NCBI GenBank assembly: GCA_031555935.1
Contig: JAVBTX010000008.1
Span: 124,001-188,000, forward strand
Length of the DNA: 64,000 bases
Direction: 5' to 3'
Source of the DNA: Roseburia_C sp031555935
GTDB taxonomy: Bacteria; Bacillota; Clostridia; Lachnospirales; Lachnospiraceae
The notes beneath the pieces are model-generated. The model worked only from the letters and a program-made list of their open reading frames with translations, did no database searches and was not told the DNA's origin. A program made the translations under genes and the position numbers. This document shows positions 1-8,618 of this stretch, piece after piece. Positions within the stretch are counted from its first letter, which is position 1; each line of letters opens with the position of its first letter.

Positions 1-579
1 GCGCATTCCAAAGGTGGTCTTGACTGCCGCTACGCGATTAGTCACTGCGGTGCAGCCCCTTATGTGGCATCCTTGACGACCATCAACACGCCGCATCGTG
101 GTTGTGAATTTGCTGAATATCTGCTCAAAAAAGTTCCAGTCGCCGCCCAACAGAGAATCGCCAATACATATAATGCCGCGTCAAAGAAACTAGGTGATAC
201 GGCCCCGGATTTTATGGCGGCAGTTCGGGATTTGACGACAGGCAATTGCGGCACCTTGAATCAAGTCATGGAAGATGCAGCAGATATGAAAGATATATTT
301 TGCCAGAGTGTTGGTTCAAAGCTCAATCAAGCCAGCAATGGGAAATTCCCTTTGAATTTTTCCTATCCACTGGTAAAGCATTTTGATGGTTCCAATGATG
401 GACTAGTATCAGAAGCCTCATTTTCATGGGGCAGCTCTTATCGTTTTTTGACGACAAAAGGGAAACGCGGCATTTCACATGGTGACATGATTGATTTAAA
501 TCGGGAGAATATACCGGAATTTGATGTTCGGGAATTTTATGTAAATTTACTTGCGGATTTAAAGGTGCGAGGGTTATAA
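1..579 (+). CDS. Esterase/lipase, alpha/beta hydrolase, C-terminal part (5' end outside window)
   Basis: The frame is open from base 1, so the N-terminus lies outside the window and 192 residues are visible. It opens with the nucleophile elbow AHSKGG, where the Ser is the expected catalytic nucleophile of a triacylglycerol-lipase-type alpha/beta hydrolase. It continues with TTINTPHRG, typical of bacterial lipases just after the elbow. Candidate triad partners are Asp in SNDGLVSE and His in ISHGDMID near the C-terminus. A GTG at 64 could be mistaken for a start but falls after the elbow, so it is internal. The likely role is hydrolysis of lipid or ester substrates. Localisation cannot be judged without the N-terminus. 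A strong terminator follows. Confidence 0.85.
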   Translation, partial: AHSKGGLDCRYAISHCGAAPYVASLTTINTPHRGCEFAEYLLKKVPVAAQQRIANTYNAASKKLGDTAPDFMAAVRDLTTGNCGTLNQVMEDAADMKDIFCQSVGSKLNQASNGKFPLNFSYPLVKHFDGSNDGLVSEASFSWGSSYRFLTTKGKRGISHGDMIDLNRENIPEFDVREFYVNLLADLKVRGL

Positions 580-620
580 AAGAGCAAGCCTTATAACGCG
601 CAGGTATGACTGTAGAGAAA

Positions 621-657
621 GCGGAGCTAGGATTTAATCCTAGCTCCAATTTTTTTC
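621..657 (+). terminator. Rho-independent terminator of the lipase gene
   Basis: A perfect 9-bp stem (GGAGCTAGG / CCTAGCTCC) with a short loop is followed by AATTTTTTT. It lies about 45 bases after the lipase stop and is oriented for the plus strand. Confidence 0.85.
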
Positions 658-748
658 TAAAAGTTAAAAATATCATTAGTTTGCGTAAAAAATTCATTTG
701 TACCCTTTTTTGGAGCTTTTGGTTGCAGTTTGATTGCAGTCAGTTTTG

Positions 749-754
749 TATAAT
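749..754 (+). promoter_or_regulatory. Candidate -10 box for the secreted surface protein
   Basis: TATAAT lies about 100 bases before the start codon at 857. No good -35 is spaced at 17. Instead two direct copies of TTGCAGT sit in the -35 region (near 723-741), which could be an activator site. The box is seen; the regulatory role is inferred. Confidence 0.4.
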
Positions 755-856
755 ATCTGTAATGGTAATTGGGAGGTGAAGATTTAAAACAATGCGCAGT
801 AAGGGATGGCATCAGGAATTAACGAAAAAATATATCATATGAAGGAGAAAACAGAT

Positions 857-3172
857 ATGAATAGAATTAAGACGGTAAAGAACATTGTAGCAATCATAAT
901 GGCATTGATACTTAGCGTATCACTATTGCCGGTGACAACAGTTCCGGTACAGGCAGCGGCGACTGCCAATTATAACTGGTATGATAATGCAGGTGGTGCA
1001 GGTGGTACTACATATCTTATTAGTACGGCAGAGGAATTGTTGGGATTTGCCCTGCTTGTGCGAGGGCAGGCTAGTGGAGGTAGGTCGGTAGATAGCTTTT
1101 GGGGGAAAACCGTGAAGCTGACTGGGAACATTGATCTCTCTAGTGTATGCGGGGAGTCAGCGTCTCTCGGAAACTGGCCTGGAATCGGAAGGGCTGCGAC
1201 CGGCAGGTCTTTTAGTGGTACCTTTGATGGTGACGGATATGAAGTCCAGAATCTATATATTAATTCTACTGAGACGTATAGTGGGCTTTTCCAATACGCC
1301 GGAGATTTATCAGTTATCAAAAACTTGGGGGTTTCAGGAAGTATTGAAAGCACAGGCCAATATAGTGCAGGAATTGCAAGCTACAGCTCGGGAACAATTT
1401 CAAATTGCTATAATAATTGCAATGTTACAGGCAGCAAGTATGTGGGTGGAATCGTAGCTTCAGGTCAGACAGGTTGTGTGATCGAAAAGTGCTATAACAT
1501 GGGAGAGATTACAGCAAGTGGTTCTCACGGAGCTGGAATAGTTGCAGCTCTTGACGGGGGAACGATAAAAAATTGTTACAACGTGGGCGTAATTGAGGTA
1601 GATAATCAAGGCGGTGGAATAGCCGGAAGCAACACGAATGGAACGTTTGAAAATTGCTATAATAGTGCATCTGTTTCGGGTGGTGACAAGATGGGAGGAA
1701 TACTTGGCAGCAGCATGGGCGGTACGGTATCAAATTGTGTATCGCTAGGAGAAACGATTACAGGAACCACGAATGTTGGGCGTATTAGTGGCGTGACAGG
1801 CGCCTTTAGCAACAATGTAGCGCGCAGCGACATGAGCGTTGTGATAGGTGGTGTAGAGGTGACGACCCTTGACAATAAGGATGCTGATAAAATAAATGGT
1901 GCAGATATTTCGGTTACCGGAACACTTGCCATGTCAGAGGTATTTGGCAGTAGCTGGTCAAGTGAGGTGTGGAAATTTACGGGAACGAATAAATTTATTA
2001 CTGGTACGAAGCTGCCTACACTTAAGGGAATCGCAGTAACACAAAATCCTAGATTATTAGGTACTGCTTTATCGCTAAATTCCATTGAAGTAACCCATGC
2101 GCCAAGCAAGACAACCTATACAGTAGGAGAATATTTTGATAGTACGGGAATGGAGATAACAGCAAAATATTCAGACAATAGCACAGAAGTGGTGACAGGT
2201 TATACCGTGAGCCCATCCGTAGCGCTTGCAGTGACCAATAAATCCGTGACCATCAGCTATGCTGAGAATGGAACTACCAAAACAGCTACACAGGCAATCA
2301 CGGTGAATGCAGCAACACCATCAGCAACAGTTACAGCAGTGAAAATTACTCCGGCAAGTGCCATCATGATTCAAGGCAAGTCCAAGACATTTACAGCAAC
2401 CGTAAGCGGAACTGGTTCACCATCACAGAGTGTTACATGGTCTGTCAGTGGTAACAAATCAAAGAATACCAAGATAACTGCCGCAGGAAAGCTGACCGTA
2501 GGTGCGGATGAGAAAGCAACGAGTCTGACTGTTATGGCAGTTTCCAAAGCAGATAAAACAAAATCAAAAACAGCCAAGGTAACAGTAGCAGCAAAATTAA
2601 ATGCAAAATTTACATCTGGAAACTTTACCTACATCATCACAAGTGATAAGACGGACGGCAAAGGAACTGTAACTTTAACTGGTATTGTAAAAGGTAAGAA
2701 AGTGACTAGACTAACCGTACCAACGACCGTAAAGTGTCAGAGTATTTCATACAAAGTGACAGCAGTCGGTGACAAGGCATTTGATCATAATAAGCTACTG
2801 AAAAAAGCAGTAATTGGCAACAACGTAACAAAGATTGGCAAAAATGCCTTTCGCGATTGTACCGGTTTGACGGAGGTAACTGTTGGCAATAAAGTGACCA
2901 AGATATTAAGCGGCGCCTTCTTACGGTGCACTTCACTCAAAATAATAACAATCGGAACCGGCTTAAAAGAAATCGGAACACATGCATTTTGTATGGACAA
3001 GGCTTTGCGAACGATGATTATCAAAAGTACAAAGTTAACAAAAGTGGGCAATCATTCAATGAACGACACGAATAATTTAAAGATCAAGGTACCTGCTGCC
3101 AAAGTGAGTGCTTACAAAATGCTATTTGCGAACAAAGAACAGGGTAAAAATGTGAAAGTAGTAAAACAATAA
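857..3172 (+). CDS. Secreted multidomain surface protein (GLUG repeats, Ig-like domains, BspA-type leucine-rich repeats)
   Basis: 771 residues from the ATG at 857, chosen because GAAGGAG lies 9 bases upstream; the reading frame extends further 5' without a good site. The N-terminus is a classical signal peptide with a probable cut after VQA. Residues about 130-300 hold GLUG-type repeats with recurring GGI and NCYN motifs. About 390-480 looks like an Ig-like group 3 domain, and about 485-580 like a BIG_2 domain (VTAVKITPAS...). The C-terminal 150 residues are BspA-type leucine-rich repeats (FRDCTGLTEV, FLRCTSLKII). There is no LPXTG motif, transmembrane tail or SLH domain, so attachment is unclear. 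The architecture suggests adhesion or polymer binding at the cell surface; substrate unknown. Confidence 0.75.
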   Translation: MNRIKTVKNIVAIIMALILSVSLLPVTTVPVQAAATANYNWYDNAGGAGGTTYLISTAEELLGFALLVRGQASGGRSVDSFWGKTVKLTGNIDLSSVCGESASLGNWPGIGRAATGRSFSGTFDGDGYEVQNLYINSTETYSGLFQYAGDLSVIKNLGVSGSIESTGQYSAGIASYSSGTISNCYNNCNVTGSKYVGGIVASGQTGCVIEKCYNMGEITASGSHGAGIVAALDGGTIKNCYNVGVIEVDNQGGGIAGSNTNGTFENCYNSASVSGGDKMGGILGSSMGGTVSNCVSLGETITGTTNVGRISGVTGAFSNNVARSDMSVVIGGVEVTTLDNKDADKINGADISVTGTLAMSEVFGSSWSSEVWKFTGTNKFITGTKLPTLKGIAVTQNPRLLGTALSLNSIEVTHAPSKTTYTVGEYFDSTGMEITAKYSDNSTEVVTGYTVSPSVALAVTNKSVTISYAENGTTKTATQAITVNAATPSATVTAVKITPASAIMIQGKSKTFTATVSGTGSPSQSVTWSVSGNKSKNTKITAAGKLTVGADEKATSLTVMAVSKADKTKSKTAKVTVAAKLNAKFTSGNFTYIITSDKTDGKGTVTLTGIVKGKKVTRLTVPTTVKCQSISYKVTAVGDKAFDHNKLLKKAVIGNNVTKIGKNAFRDCTGLTEVTVGNKVTKILSGAFLRCTSLKIITIGTGLKEIGTHAFCMDKALRTMIIKSTKLTKVGNHSMNDTNNLKIKVPAAKVSAYKMLFANKEQGKNVKVVKQ

Positions 3173-3186
3173 GCAGATAAAATTTA

Positions 3187-3216
3187 AAAACGTGCGCCCT
3201 GCAGCGCACGTTTTTA
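3187..3216. terminator. Bidirectional terminator between converging genes
   Basis: Stem CGTGCGC / GCGCACG with loop CCTGCA, flanked by AAAAA on the left and TTTTT on the right. It can serve both the surface protein gene (plus) and the GGDEF gene (minus). Confidence 0.85.
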
Positions 3217-5130
3217 ACGTAAAATATTTTTTTTCTTATGCTTCTTAATCTCATACATATGCTCATCAGCAGTAGAGAACAACTGCTGGATATTATCGGC
3301 AGAGTATCCACTTGACGGTACTTCGCAGGCAAAGCCGCTGCTGACGGAAATGTTGTATTCCTTTGAACTCAAGCGATTGTAATTATCGAGGTATTTCTGA
3401 ATACCATTGATAAACTCTTCGGCTTCCTTCTCAGAATAATTGCATGACAGCAAATAGAATTCATCACCACTGAAACGGGCGCAAAGGTCAGATTCCTGCA
3501 CGGCCTTTTCTAATGCCTGACCGAGGACCTGAATGGCGAAATCACCCTCGTTATGTCCAAAGTTATCATTAATCTGCTTCAATCCATCTAAATCAAAGAG
3601 AAAACAAGAGAGCGGCAGTTGATTGACAATTGCCCGTTCTAAAAGCTGTGGCTCATAGTGATTGTAGCCATGCTTATTTAACAAGCCGGTTAATGCATCC
3701 TTCATATAAATATCTTCCAAACGGCTGACCAGAAGACCAGTTCGTTTTGCATCACAGATACTCTGAATCAGCCGATTGATATTCATCAGCCAGTGAACCA
3801 ATTGGAAATGATAGTCAATCTGATTGTTTTCGTAGGAAAGAGCAATATAGCCAAATTCCTTGTTTTCAAAAAAGAGTGGGGTAAAAATATAAGCGCACTC
3901 CGAGTTTTTGTAGATATGGTCTGGCAACAACGAATTTTTACGGAAGCTGCATTCTGGTAAACGTTTGCCATCCCGAATGGCCAGCTTTAACAAAATCGTA
4001 TCTTCGCTGTCGGTGGATACTTCTTCGCTGTCGGTAATTTCCAAAATATGACTAGACAGAGAATCCCAGTCGCCATATAGGCAGAGGTAAAATTCTTTGC
4101 AATGTTCAATTTCATGAATATATTTTTCTAACAAATCAGCACCATCGTCAATATCGCTAATATGCTGAAAGGCAGCAGACATACTCATTGATTCTAAGAT
4201 GGAGGTCTCTAGTTTGGCGATTCGCTTGGTCAGTTGCTGCTCGAAAAAAATGGAACTGCGTTCCGGAGTATTGTTGCAGCCGCAGGAATTATGAAGCATG
4301 ATGTTGGCCAAAACGGTGGTTTCCTGGCCGATGGTTTTGCCATGCATCAGGTTCAAAAGCTGCTCTACCGCCACGGCACCTAGTTCGTAGACGGGAAAAG
4401 ATACTGTCGTAAGAGTTGGTGAAATGTTATGGCCTTCTTCGGTGTTGTCACAGCCAGTGATGGCAATATCCTCTGGAATCTTGTAGCCAGCCGATAATGC
4501 AGCGGCCATAAACAGCAGCGCCATCCGGTCGTTATAGCAGACAACGGCATCAACGCTACGGTCTTTGGTAAAGAAATCAAGAGCCTCCTTAGCGGAACGA
4601 TTGTCATATGTACATAGAAAAACGTCATCAGGGGTGCAAGATAAGCCATGTTTTTCCAGTGCAGCACGGTAAAACTGTTCGCGGCTGTCGGAGAAATAAG
4701 TTTCATCCTTGCTGCCAAGATAGCAGATTCGTTTGTAATTATGTTTGGTAATCAAATGCTCTGTTAATTTGCCGGTGGTAGAATTGTTTTCCAGCACGAT
4801 GGCAGGAAAATGCTGATTGGTAACAGCAATCTCGATAATTGGACAAGAACATTTTTGTTGCAGTGTATTTTGTATTTTATCCTTTAACTCGGTGGAAAGA
4901 TAGGTGTCAGAGGCAAAAATAATGCCATCTAAATCCTCATAATTAGGAATGCGTAAGATGCTCTCTTCGCCAATCCCATATAATCCCAAGTTCTCTCCAT
5001 CCATTGAAGAAAAAATTTCGGCAGTGTAGCCATATTCTAATGCTTTGTCAATAATTCCCTGGCAGACATGCTTCTGGTAATGACCAAAAATGTGTGAAAT
5101 AAACACACCAATCTTTTTTGTATGATACAT
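3214..5130 (-). CDS. Cytoplasmic LacI-type ligand-binding domain fused to a GGDEF domain
   Basis: 638 residues, start supported by AGGAGGGGATT directly upstream. The N-terminal 280 residues read like the periplasmic-binding-protein fold of LacI/GalR regulators (KKIGVFISHIFG..., later VVCYNDRMALLFMAAALSAGYKIPEDIAITGCDN). There is no helix-turn-helix in front of it and no signal peptide or membrane segment, so the sensor is probably cytoplasmic. A middle stretch (about 300-460) may be a GAF-like or linker region. The C-terminus is a GGDEF domain with LTGLLNKHGY, FDLDGLKQINDNFGHNEGD and the active-site loop SGDEF at 554-558. The first Gly is Ser, a change tolerated in some active cyclases. No RxxD inhibitory site is seen at the usual place. 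Likely role: ligand-controlled cyclic-di-GMP synthesis. Confidence 0.75.
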   Translation of the reverse strand: MYHTKKIGVFISHIFGHYQKHVCQGIIDKALEYGYTAEIFSSMDGENLGLYGIGEESILRIPNYEDLDGIIFASDTYLSTELKDKIQNTLQQKCSCPIIEIAVTNQHFPAIVLENNSTTGKLTEHLITKHNYKRICYLGSKDETYFSDSREQFYRAALEKHGLSCTPDDVFLCTYDNRSAKEALDFFTKDRSVDAVVCYNDRMALLFMAAALSAGYKIPEDIAITGCDNTEEGHNISPTLTTVSFPVYELGAVAVEQLLNLMHGKTIGQETTVLANIMLHNSCGCNNTPERSSIFFEQQLTKRIAKLETSILESMSMSAAFQHISDIDDGADLLEKYIHEIEHCKEFYLCLYGDWDSLSSHILEITDSEEVSTDSEDTILLKLAIRDGKRLPECSFRKNSLLPDHIYKNSECAYIFTPLFFENKEFGYIALSYENNQIDYHFQLVHWLMNINRLIQSICDAKRTGLLVSRLEDIYMKDALTGLLNKHGYNHYEPQLLERAIVNQLPLSCFLFDLDGLKQINDNFGHNEGDFAIQVLGQALEKAVQESDLCARFSGDEFYLLSCNYSEKEAEEFINGIQKYLDNYNRLSSKEYNISVSSGFACEVPSSGYSADNIQQLFSTADEHMYEIKKHKKKNILR

Positions 5131-5217
5131 AATCCCCTCCTAATAGCTTTTGTGTCCCCGTAAACTACATTTTAAGTTGTTTAGTCCTATTTTACAATAG
5201 ATAAACGAGTTAAAATG

Positions 5218-5226
5218 TGATAAAAT
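5218..5226 (+). promoter_or_regulatory. Extended -10 promoter for the WYL regulator
   Basis: TGATAAAAT forms an extended -10 (TG, one base, TAAAAT) about 32 bases before the start at 5258. No convincing -35 is present, as is common with extended -10 promoters. Confidence 0.45.
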
Positions 5227-5257
5227 ATTAATAATTCAAATGAGAAGGAATAAAATC

Positions 5258-6241
5258 ATGTCAAAAGCATACAACCAAAAACGGAAGCTCTTAATCATAA
5301 TGCAGCAATTATACGAAAAAACAGATGAAGACAATATCTTATCAATGCAAGATATATTATCGGGGTTATCGGCTTATGGGATTGCGGCAGAACGAAAGAG
5401 TGTTTATGATGATATTCAAGTGTTGCAGGATTTTGGGATGGATATATTACATAAAAAAGGAAAAAATGGTGGCTATTATTTAGCCAGTCGGGAGTTTGAA
5501 TTAGCGGAGCTAAAATTGCTGGTAGATGCAGTGCAGTCATCAAAATTCATTACAACAAGAAAATCACGTGAACTGATTGGAAAATTGGAAAAACTAGTCA
5601 GTATTAGTGATGCCAGACAGTTAAATCGTCAGGTGGTGGTAACAAACCGTAATAAAGCAGTGAATGAGAACATTTACTATAATGTAGATATGATATATAA
5701 TGGTATAGCACAGGATGTAAAAATTTGCTTTCAATATTTCGAATGGACGGTTGAAAAAGAGATGAAGCCCAGACGAAATGGCGAATTTTATCAAGTTAGT
5801 CCTTGGATACTGACTTGGGATGATGAGAATTACTATTTGATTGCATTTGATGATACGGCCGGAATTGTAAAACATTTTCGCGTTGATAAAATGTTACAGA
5901 TTGGCTTAACAAATGAACTGCGGGTTGGGAAAGCGCAGTTTGAGAATTTTGATATAGCGGCATATTCAAAAAAGACATTTGGAATGTTTGCCGGAGAAGA
6001 ACAGACCGTGTCACTGGTTTGCGAGAACAGTTTCATTGGGGTGATGGTTGACCGGTTCGGTCAGGAGGTCAGTATCCGTCCGCAAGATGACAAGTATTTT
6101 AGAGCGCGCCTGCATGTGAATCTAAGTCCGCAGTTTTATGGATGGCTGTGTGGACTCGGAACGGGAGTATCAATTGTGGAACCGAAAGCAGTGGCAGATG
6201 CCTATGCGAAATATCTGGGGAAAATATTAGAGCGATATTAG
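5258..6241 (+). CDS. YafY-type transcriptional regulator, HTH plus WYL domain
   Basis: 327 residues from ATG 5258, preferred over ATG 5240 because AGAAGGA lies 8 bases before it. Residues about 5-65 form a winged helix of the HTH_11 type (NILSMQDILSGLSAYGIAAERKSVYDDIQVL). The central part is a WYL domain, with SPWILTWDDENYYLIAFD in the region where the family binds ligand, followed by a C-terminal WCX-like extension (VMVDRFGQEVSIRPQ). WYL regulators respond to nucleotides, single-stranded DNA or small ligands; the ligand here is unknown. The next gene starts 11 bases downstream and is probably cotranscribed. It is divergent from the GGDEF gene, so it might control that or its own operon. Confidence 0.85.
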   Translation: MSKAYNQKRKLLIIMQQLYEKTDEDNILSMQDILSGLSAYGIAAERKSVYDDIQVLQDFGMDILHKKGKNGGYYLASREFELAELKLLVDAVQSSKFITTRKSRELIGKLEKLVSISDARQLNRQVVVTNRNKAVNENIYYNVDMIYNGIAQDVKICFQYFEWTVEKEMKPRRNGEFYQVSPWILTWDDENYYLIAFDDTAGIVKHFRVDKMLQIGLTNELRVGKAQFENFDIAAYSKKTFGMFAGEEQTVSLVCENSFIGVMVDRFGQEVSIRPQDDKYFRARLHVNLSPQFYGWLCGLGTGVSIVEPKAVADAYAKYLGKILERY

Positions 6242-6252
6242 AGGAGCGGCAG

Positions 6253-6675
6253 ATGGAAAAAATGGAAAAAACAGATATTATCCAGCATAATTATTGTGAG
6301 GGTTGTGGCCGACTTATGGCATTGTCATATAAGCAGGCAATATGTCCAACTTGTATTGAACAACAGCTATTTGATAAAGTACGTGATTATGTAAGGACAT
6401 ATGAGGTAAATGAATATGATGTGGCGAATCATTTTGATATAACTGTCCGGCAAGTCAGAGGCTGGATAAAAGAAGGCCGGATGGAGTATAAAGAGCGTGA
6501 TGAGAAGAGTGCACTTGGCGGTTCGGTGTGCTTTCGTTGTGGTGCGAAGGTGAATTTTGGAACGTTGTGTGCGAAGTGTTTAAAACTGTTGAATGGCGAG
6601 GGGCGGCAAGGTGTTGCCAAGCCACAACCGGGAGAAGAAGGCAGAATGCGTTTTGTGGATAAGGAAGACGAATAA
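6253..6675 (+). CDS. YvyF-like zinc-ribbon / MerR-like helix-turn-helix protein
   Basis: 140 residues from ATG 6253, with GAGGAG 7 bases upstream, immediately after the WYL regulator. It has CEGCG...CPTC (residues about 15-33), then a helix-turn-helix-like segment (NEYDVANHFDITVRQVRGWIKEGRM), then CFRCG...CAKC (about 94-111). Paired CxxC motifs flanking an HTH match the flagellar-operon protein YvyF of Bacillus in size and order. YvyF belongs to flagellar clusters, but no flagellar gene is near here, so a link to motility is inference. An alternative is a small zinc-binding partner of the WYL regulator. Confidence 0.65.
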   Translation: MEKMEKTDIIQHNYCEGCGRLMALSYKQAICPTCIEQQLFDKVRDYVRTYEVNEYDVANHFDITVRQVRGWIKEGRMEYKERDEKSALGGSVCFRCGAKVNFGTLCAKCLKLLNGEGRQGVAKPQPGEEGRMRFVDKEDE

Positions 6676-6690
6676 AATACATTTAGTAAA

Positions 6691-6750
6691 AAATCCTCCC
6701 TTTTAAGCGGTAAGATATATACCGACTCCGCTTAAAAGAGAGGTTTTTTT
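6691..6750. terminator. Bidirectional terminator between yvyF-like gene and pyrG
   Basis: A long stem (CCTCCCTTTTAAGCGG paired with CCGCTTAAAAGAGAGG, with a small asymmetry) has a T run on the right and an A run on the left, so it works in both directions between converging genes. Confidence 0.9.
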
Positions 6751-8356
6751 ATTTTTTACGATATTGTGTAGCCGCTTTAATAAATCCCTTGAATAACGGG
6801 TGTGGACGGTTTGGTCGGGATTTTAATTCTGGGTGAGCCTGCGTCGCAACAAACCAAGGATGCTCAGGAATCTCAATCATTTCCACGATTCGTCCATCCG
6901 GTGAAAGCCCAGATAATTTCAAACCATTTTCAGTCAATACATGACGGTAATCATTGTTGACCTCATAACGGTGCCGATGCCTTTCGTCGATAGTTTCTTT
7001 TCCATATACTTCAAACGCTTTGGAAGTTCTGTCTAAAAGACAAGGGTAAGAACCAAGTCTCAAGGTACCACCGATATCTTCAACTCCATCCTGCTCTGGC
7101 ATTAATGCAATGACCGGATGGGGGGTCTTAGGGTCAAGCTCAATACTATGAGCATTATGTAGATGACAGACATGTCTTGCATATTCAATAATGGAAACCT
7201 GCATACCGAGGCAAAGACCTAAGTATGGAATCTTATTTTCGCGCGCATATTTGGCAGCCGTAATCATACCTTCCACCCCACGGTCACCAAAGCCGCCAGG
7301 CACGATAATACCATCCATCTCCTTAAAATATTCGGATGCATTTTCAGCGGTAAGCAATTCAGAATCCACCCAACTGATATTTACCGTTGCACGTTCGGCA
7401 ATACCACCATGCTTTAATGCTTCAATCACGGAAATATAAGCATCATGTAACTGCGTATATTTTCCGACCAAAGAGATATTAACCTCCTGAATCGGATTGC
7501 GAAGTGCGTCCACCATTTCAGTCCAATCCACCAGGTCTGGAGTAGGACAGTCTAAATGCAGGCGTTTGCAGACAACACTGGCTAAATTCTCTTTTTCCAT
7601 AGCAAGTGGTGCTTCGTATAAATATTCAACATCCAGGTTTTGTAAAACGTGATTGCTGGGAACATTACAAAAGAGTGCAATCTTATCTCTTAAGGCTTGG
7701 TCGATTGGCAGCTCGCTGCGGCAGACAATAACGTCTGGCTGAATCCCCATCCCCTGGAGTTCTTTTACACTCGCCTGAGTTGGTTTGGTTTTTAATTCCC
7801 CGGAAGCTTTAATGTATGGAATTAGAGTGACGTGAATTAGAATGGCATTTTCATGGCCAATTTCATGTTGGAACTGACGAATTGATTCTAAGAATGGCTG
7901 ACTTTCAATATCACCAACCGTTCCGCCGACTTCGATAATGGCAATATGAGTATCATCAGAAGTGAAGTTGCGATAAAAACGGCTTTTGATTTCGTTTGTG
8001 ATATGTGGAATGACTTGTACGGTTCCGCCGCCGAAATCGCCGCGACGTTCCTTTTGCAAGACCGTCCAATAGACCTTACCAGTTGTAACATTGGAGTTTT
8101 TGGTTAAGCTTTCATCAATAAAACGTTCGTAATGACCAAGGTCCAAATCGGTTTCCGCACCGTCATCCGTAACGAAAACTTCACCATGTTGAATGGGGTT
8201 CATAGTGCCGGGGTCGATATTGATGTAAGGGTCAAATTTTTGCATCGTCACCTTGAAACCTCTGGCTTTCAGCAGACGCCCAAGCGATGCAGCGGTGATA
8301 CCTTTTCCTAGTCCTGATACAACACCACCAGTGACAAAGACGTATTTTACAGGCAT
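6749..8356 (-). CDS. pyrG: CTP synthase
   Basis: 535 residues, the usual length. It makes CTP from UTP, ATP and glutamine, the last step of pyrimidine nucleotide synthesis, in the cytoplasm. The synthetase half opens with KYVFVTGGVVSGLGKGI (P-loop-like) and contains EVGGTVGDIES. The C-terminal half is a class I glutamine amidotransferase with the nucleophile elbow GLCLGMQ and the conserved HPE near the end (QAHPELKSRP). AAAGGAGG lies just before the ATG. The gene stands alone on the minus strand. A hairpin in its leader suggests possible attenuation (see separate entry). The protein identity is very secure. Confidence 0.97.
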   Translation of the reverse strand: MPVKYVFVTGGVVSGLGKGITAASLGRLLKARGFKVTMQKFDPYINIDPGTMNPIQHGEVFVTDDGAETDLDLGHYERFIDESLTKNSNVTTGKVYWTVLQKERRGDFGGGTVQVIPHITNEIKSRFYRNFTSDDTHIAIIEVGGTVGDIESQPFLESIRQFQHEIGHENAILIHVTLIPYIKASGELKTKPTQASVKELQGMGIQPDVIVCRSELPIDQALRDKIALFCNVPSNHVLQNLDVEYLYEAPLAMEKENLASVVCKRLHLDCPTPDLVDWTEMVDALRNPIQEVNISLVGKYTQLHDAYISVIEALKHGGIAERATVNISWVDSELLTAENASEYFKEMDGIIVPGGFGDRGVEGMITAAKYARENKIPYLGLCLGMQVSIIEYARHVCHLHNAHSIELDPKTPHPVIALMPEQDGVEDIGGTLRLGSYPCLLDRTSKAFEVYGKETIDERHRHRYEVNNDYRHVLTENGLKLSGLSPDGRIVEMIEIPEHPWFVATQAHPELKSRPNRPHPLFKGFIKAATQYRKK

Positions 8357-8394
8357 GATAGTCCTCCTTTCAAATGTGTATTATCATGTCAAAA

Positions 8395-8436
8395 AAGTGA
8401 GAGGCCGACAAATTTCCCGCCGGCCTCCGTTTTTTA
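8395..8436. terminator. pyrG: Hairpin with T tracts in the pyrG leader (possible attenuator)
   Basis: GAGGCCG / CGGCCTC stem (8401-8407 with 8421-8427). On the minus strand it is followed by TCACTTTTTT and lies between a candidate promoter and the pyrG start; on the plus strand it is followed by CGTTTTTT. In other Gram-positives pyrG is controlled by a leader terminator, but the G run at the transcript start needed for that mechanism is not seen here. Regulation is inferred. Confidence 0.5.
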
Positions 8437-8448
8437 AAATCGAAATTA

Positions 8449-8454
8449 ATTATA
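8449..8454 (-). promoter_or_regulatory. pyrG: Candidate -10 box of pyrG
   Basis: A minus-strand TATAAT lies about 20 bases upstream of the leader hairpin. The -35 is weak (TTGTGG at a 20-base spacing). Confidence 0.4.
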
Positions 8455-8529
8455 CAACGCTGCGGACGAGAAATCCACAACTTTTTATAGAAAATTAATA
8501 AAAATAACGAAAAGTTCATATTGTTCATA

Positions 8530-8558
8530 TTGATTTATATTTGCGGATTACATATAAT
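8530..8558 (+). promoter_or_regulatory. ftsH: Sigma-A-type promoter of ftsH
   Basis: TTGATT, 17-base spacer, TATAAT, about 60 bases before the ftsH start codon. It probably drives ftsH and the overlapping uvrC. Confidence 0.7.
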
Positions 8559-8618
8559 AAGGTTTGTATATCAAAAGGTATAAAGATGATACATCGATGA
8601 CATGACACGGAGGATAGC

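Noticed and set aside
1131..1457. ORFs inside and opposite the surface protein, FtsH, UvrC and other long genes
   Set aside because: They have no ribosome sites, no recognisable domains and sit wholly inside strongly supported genes, so they are shadows.
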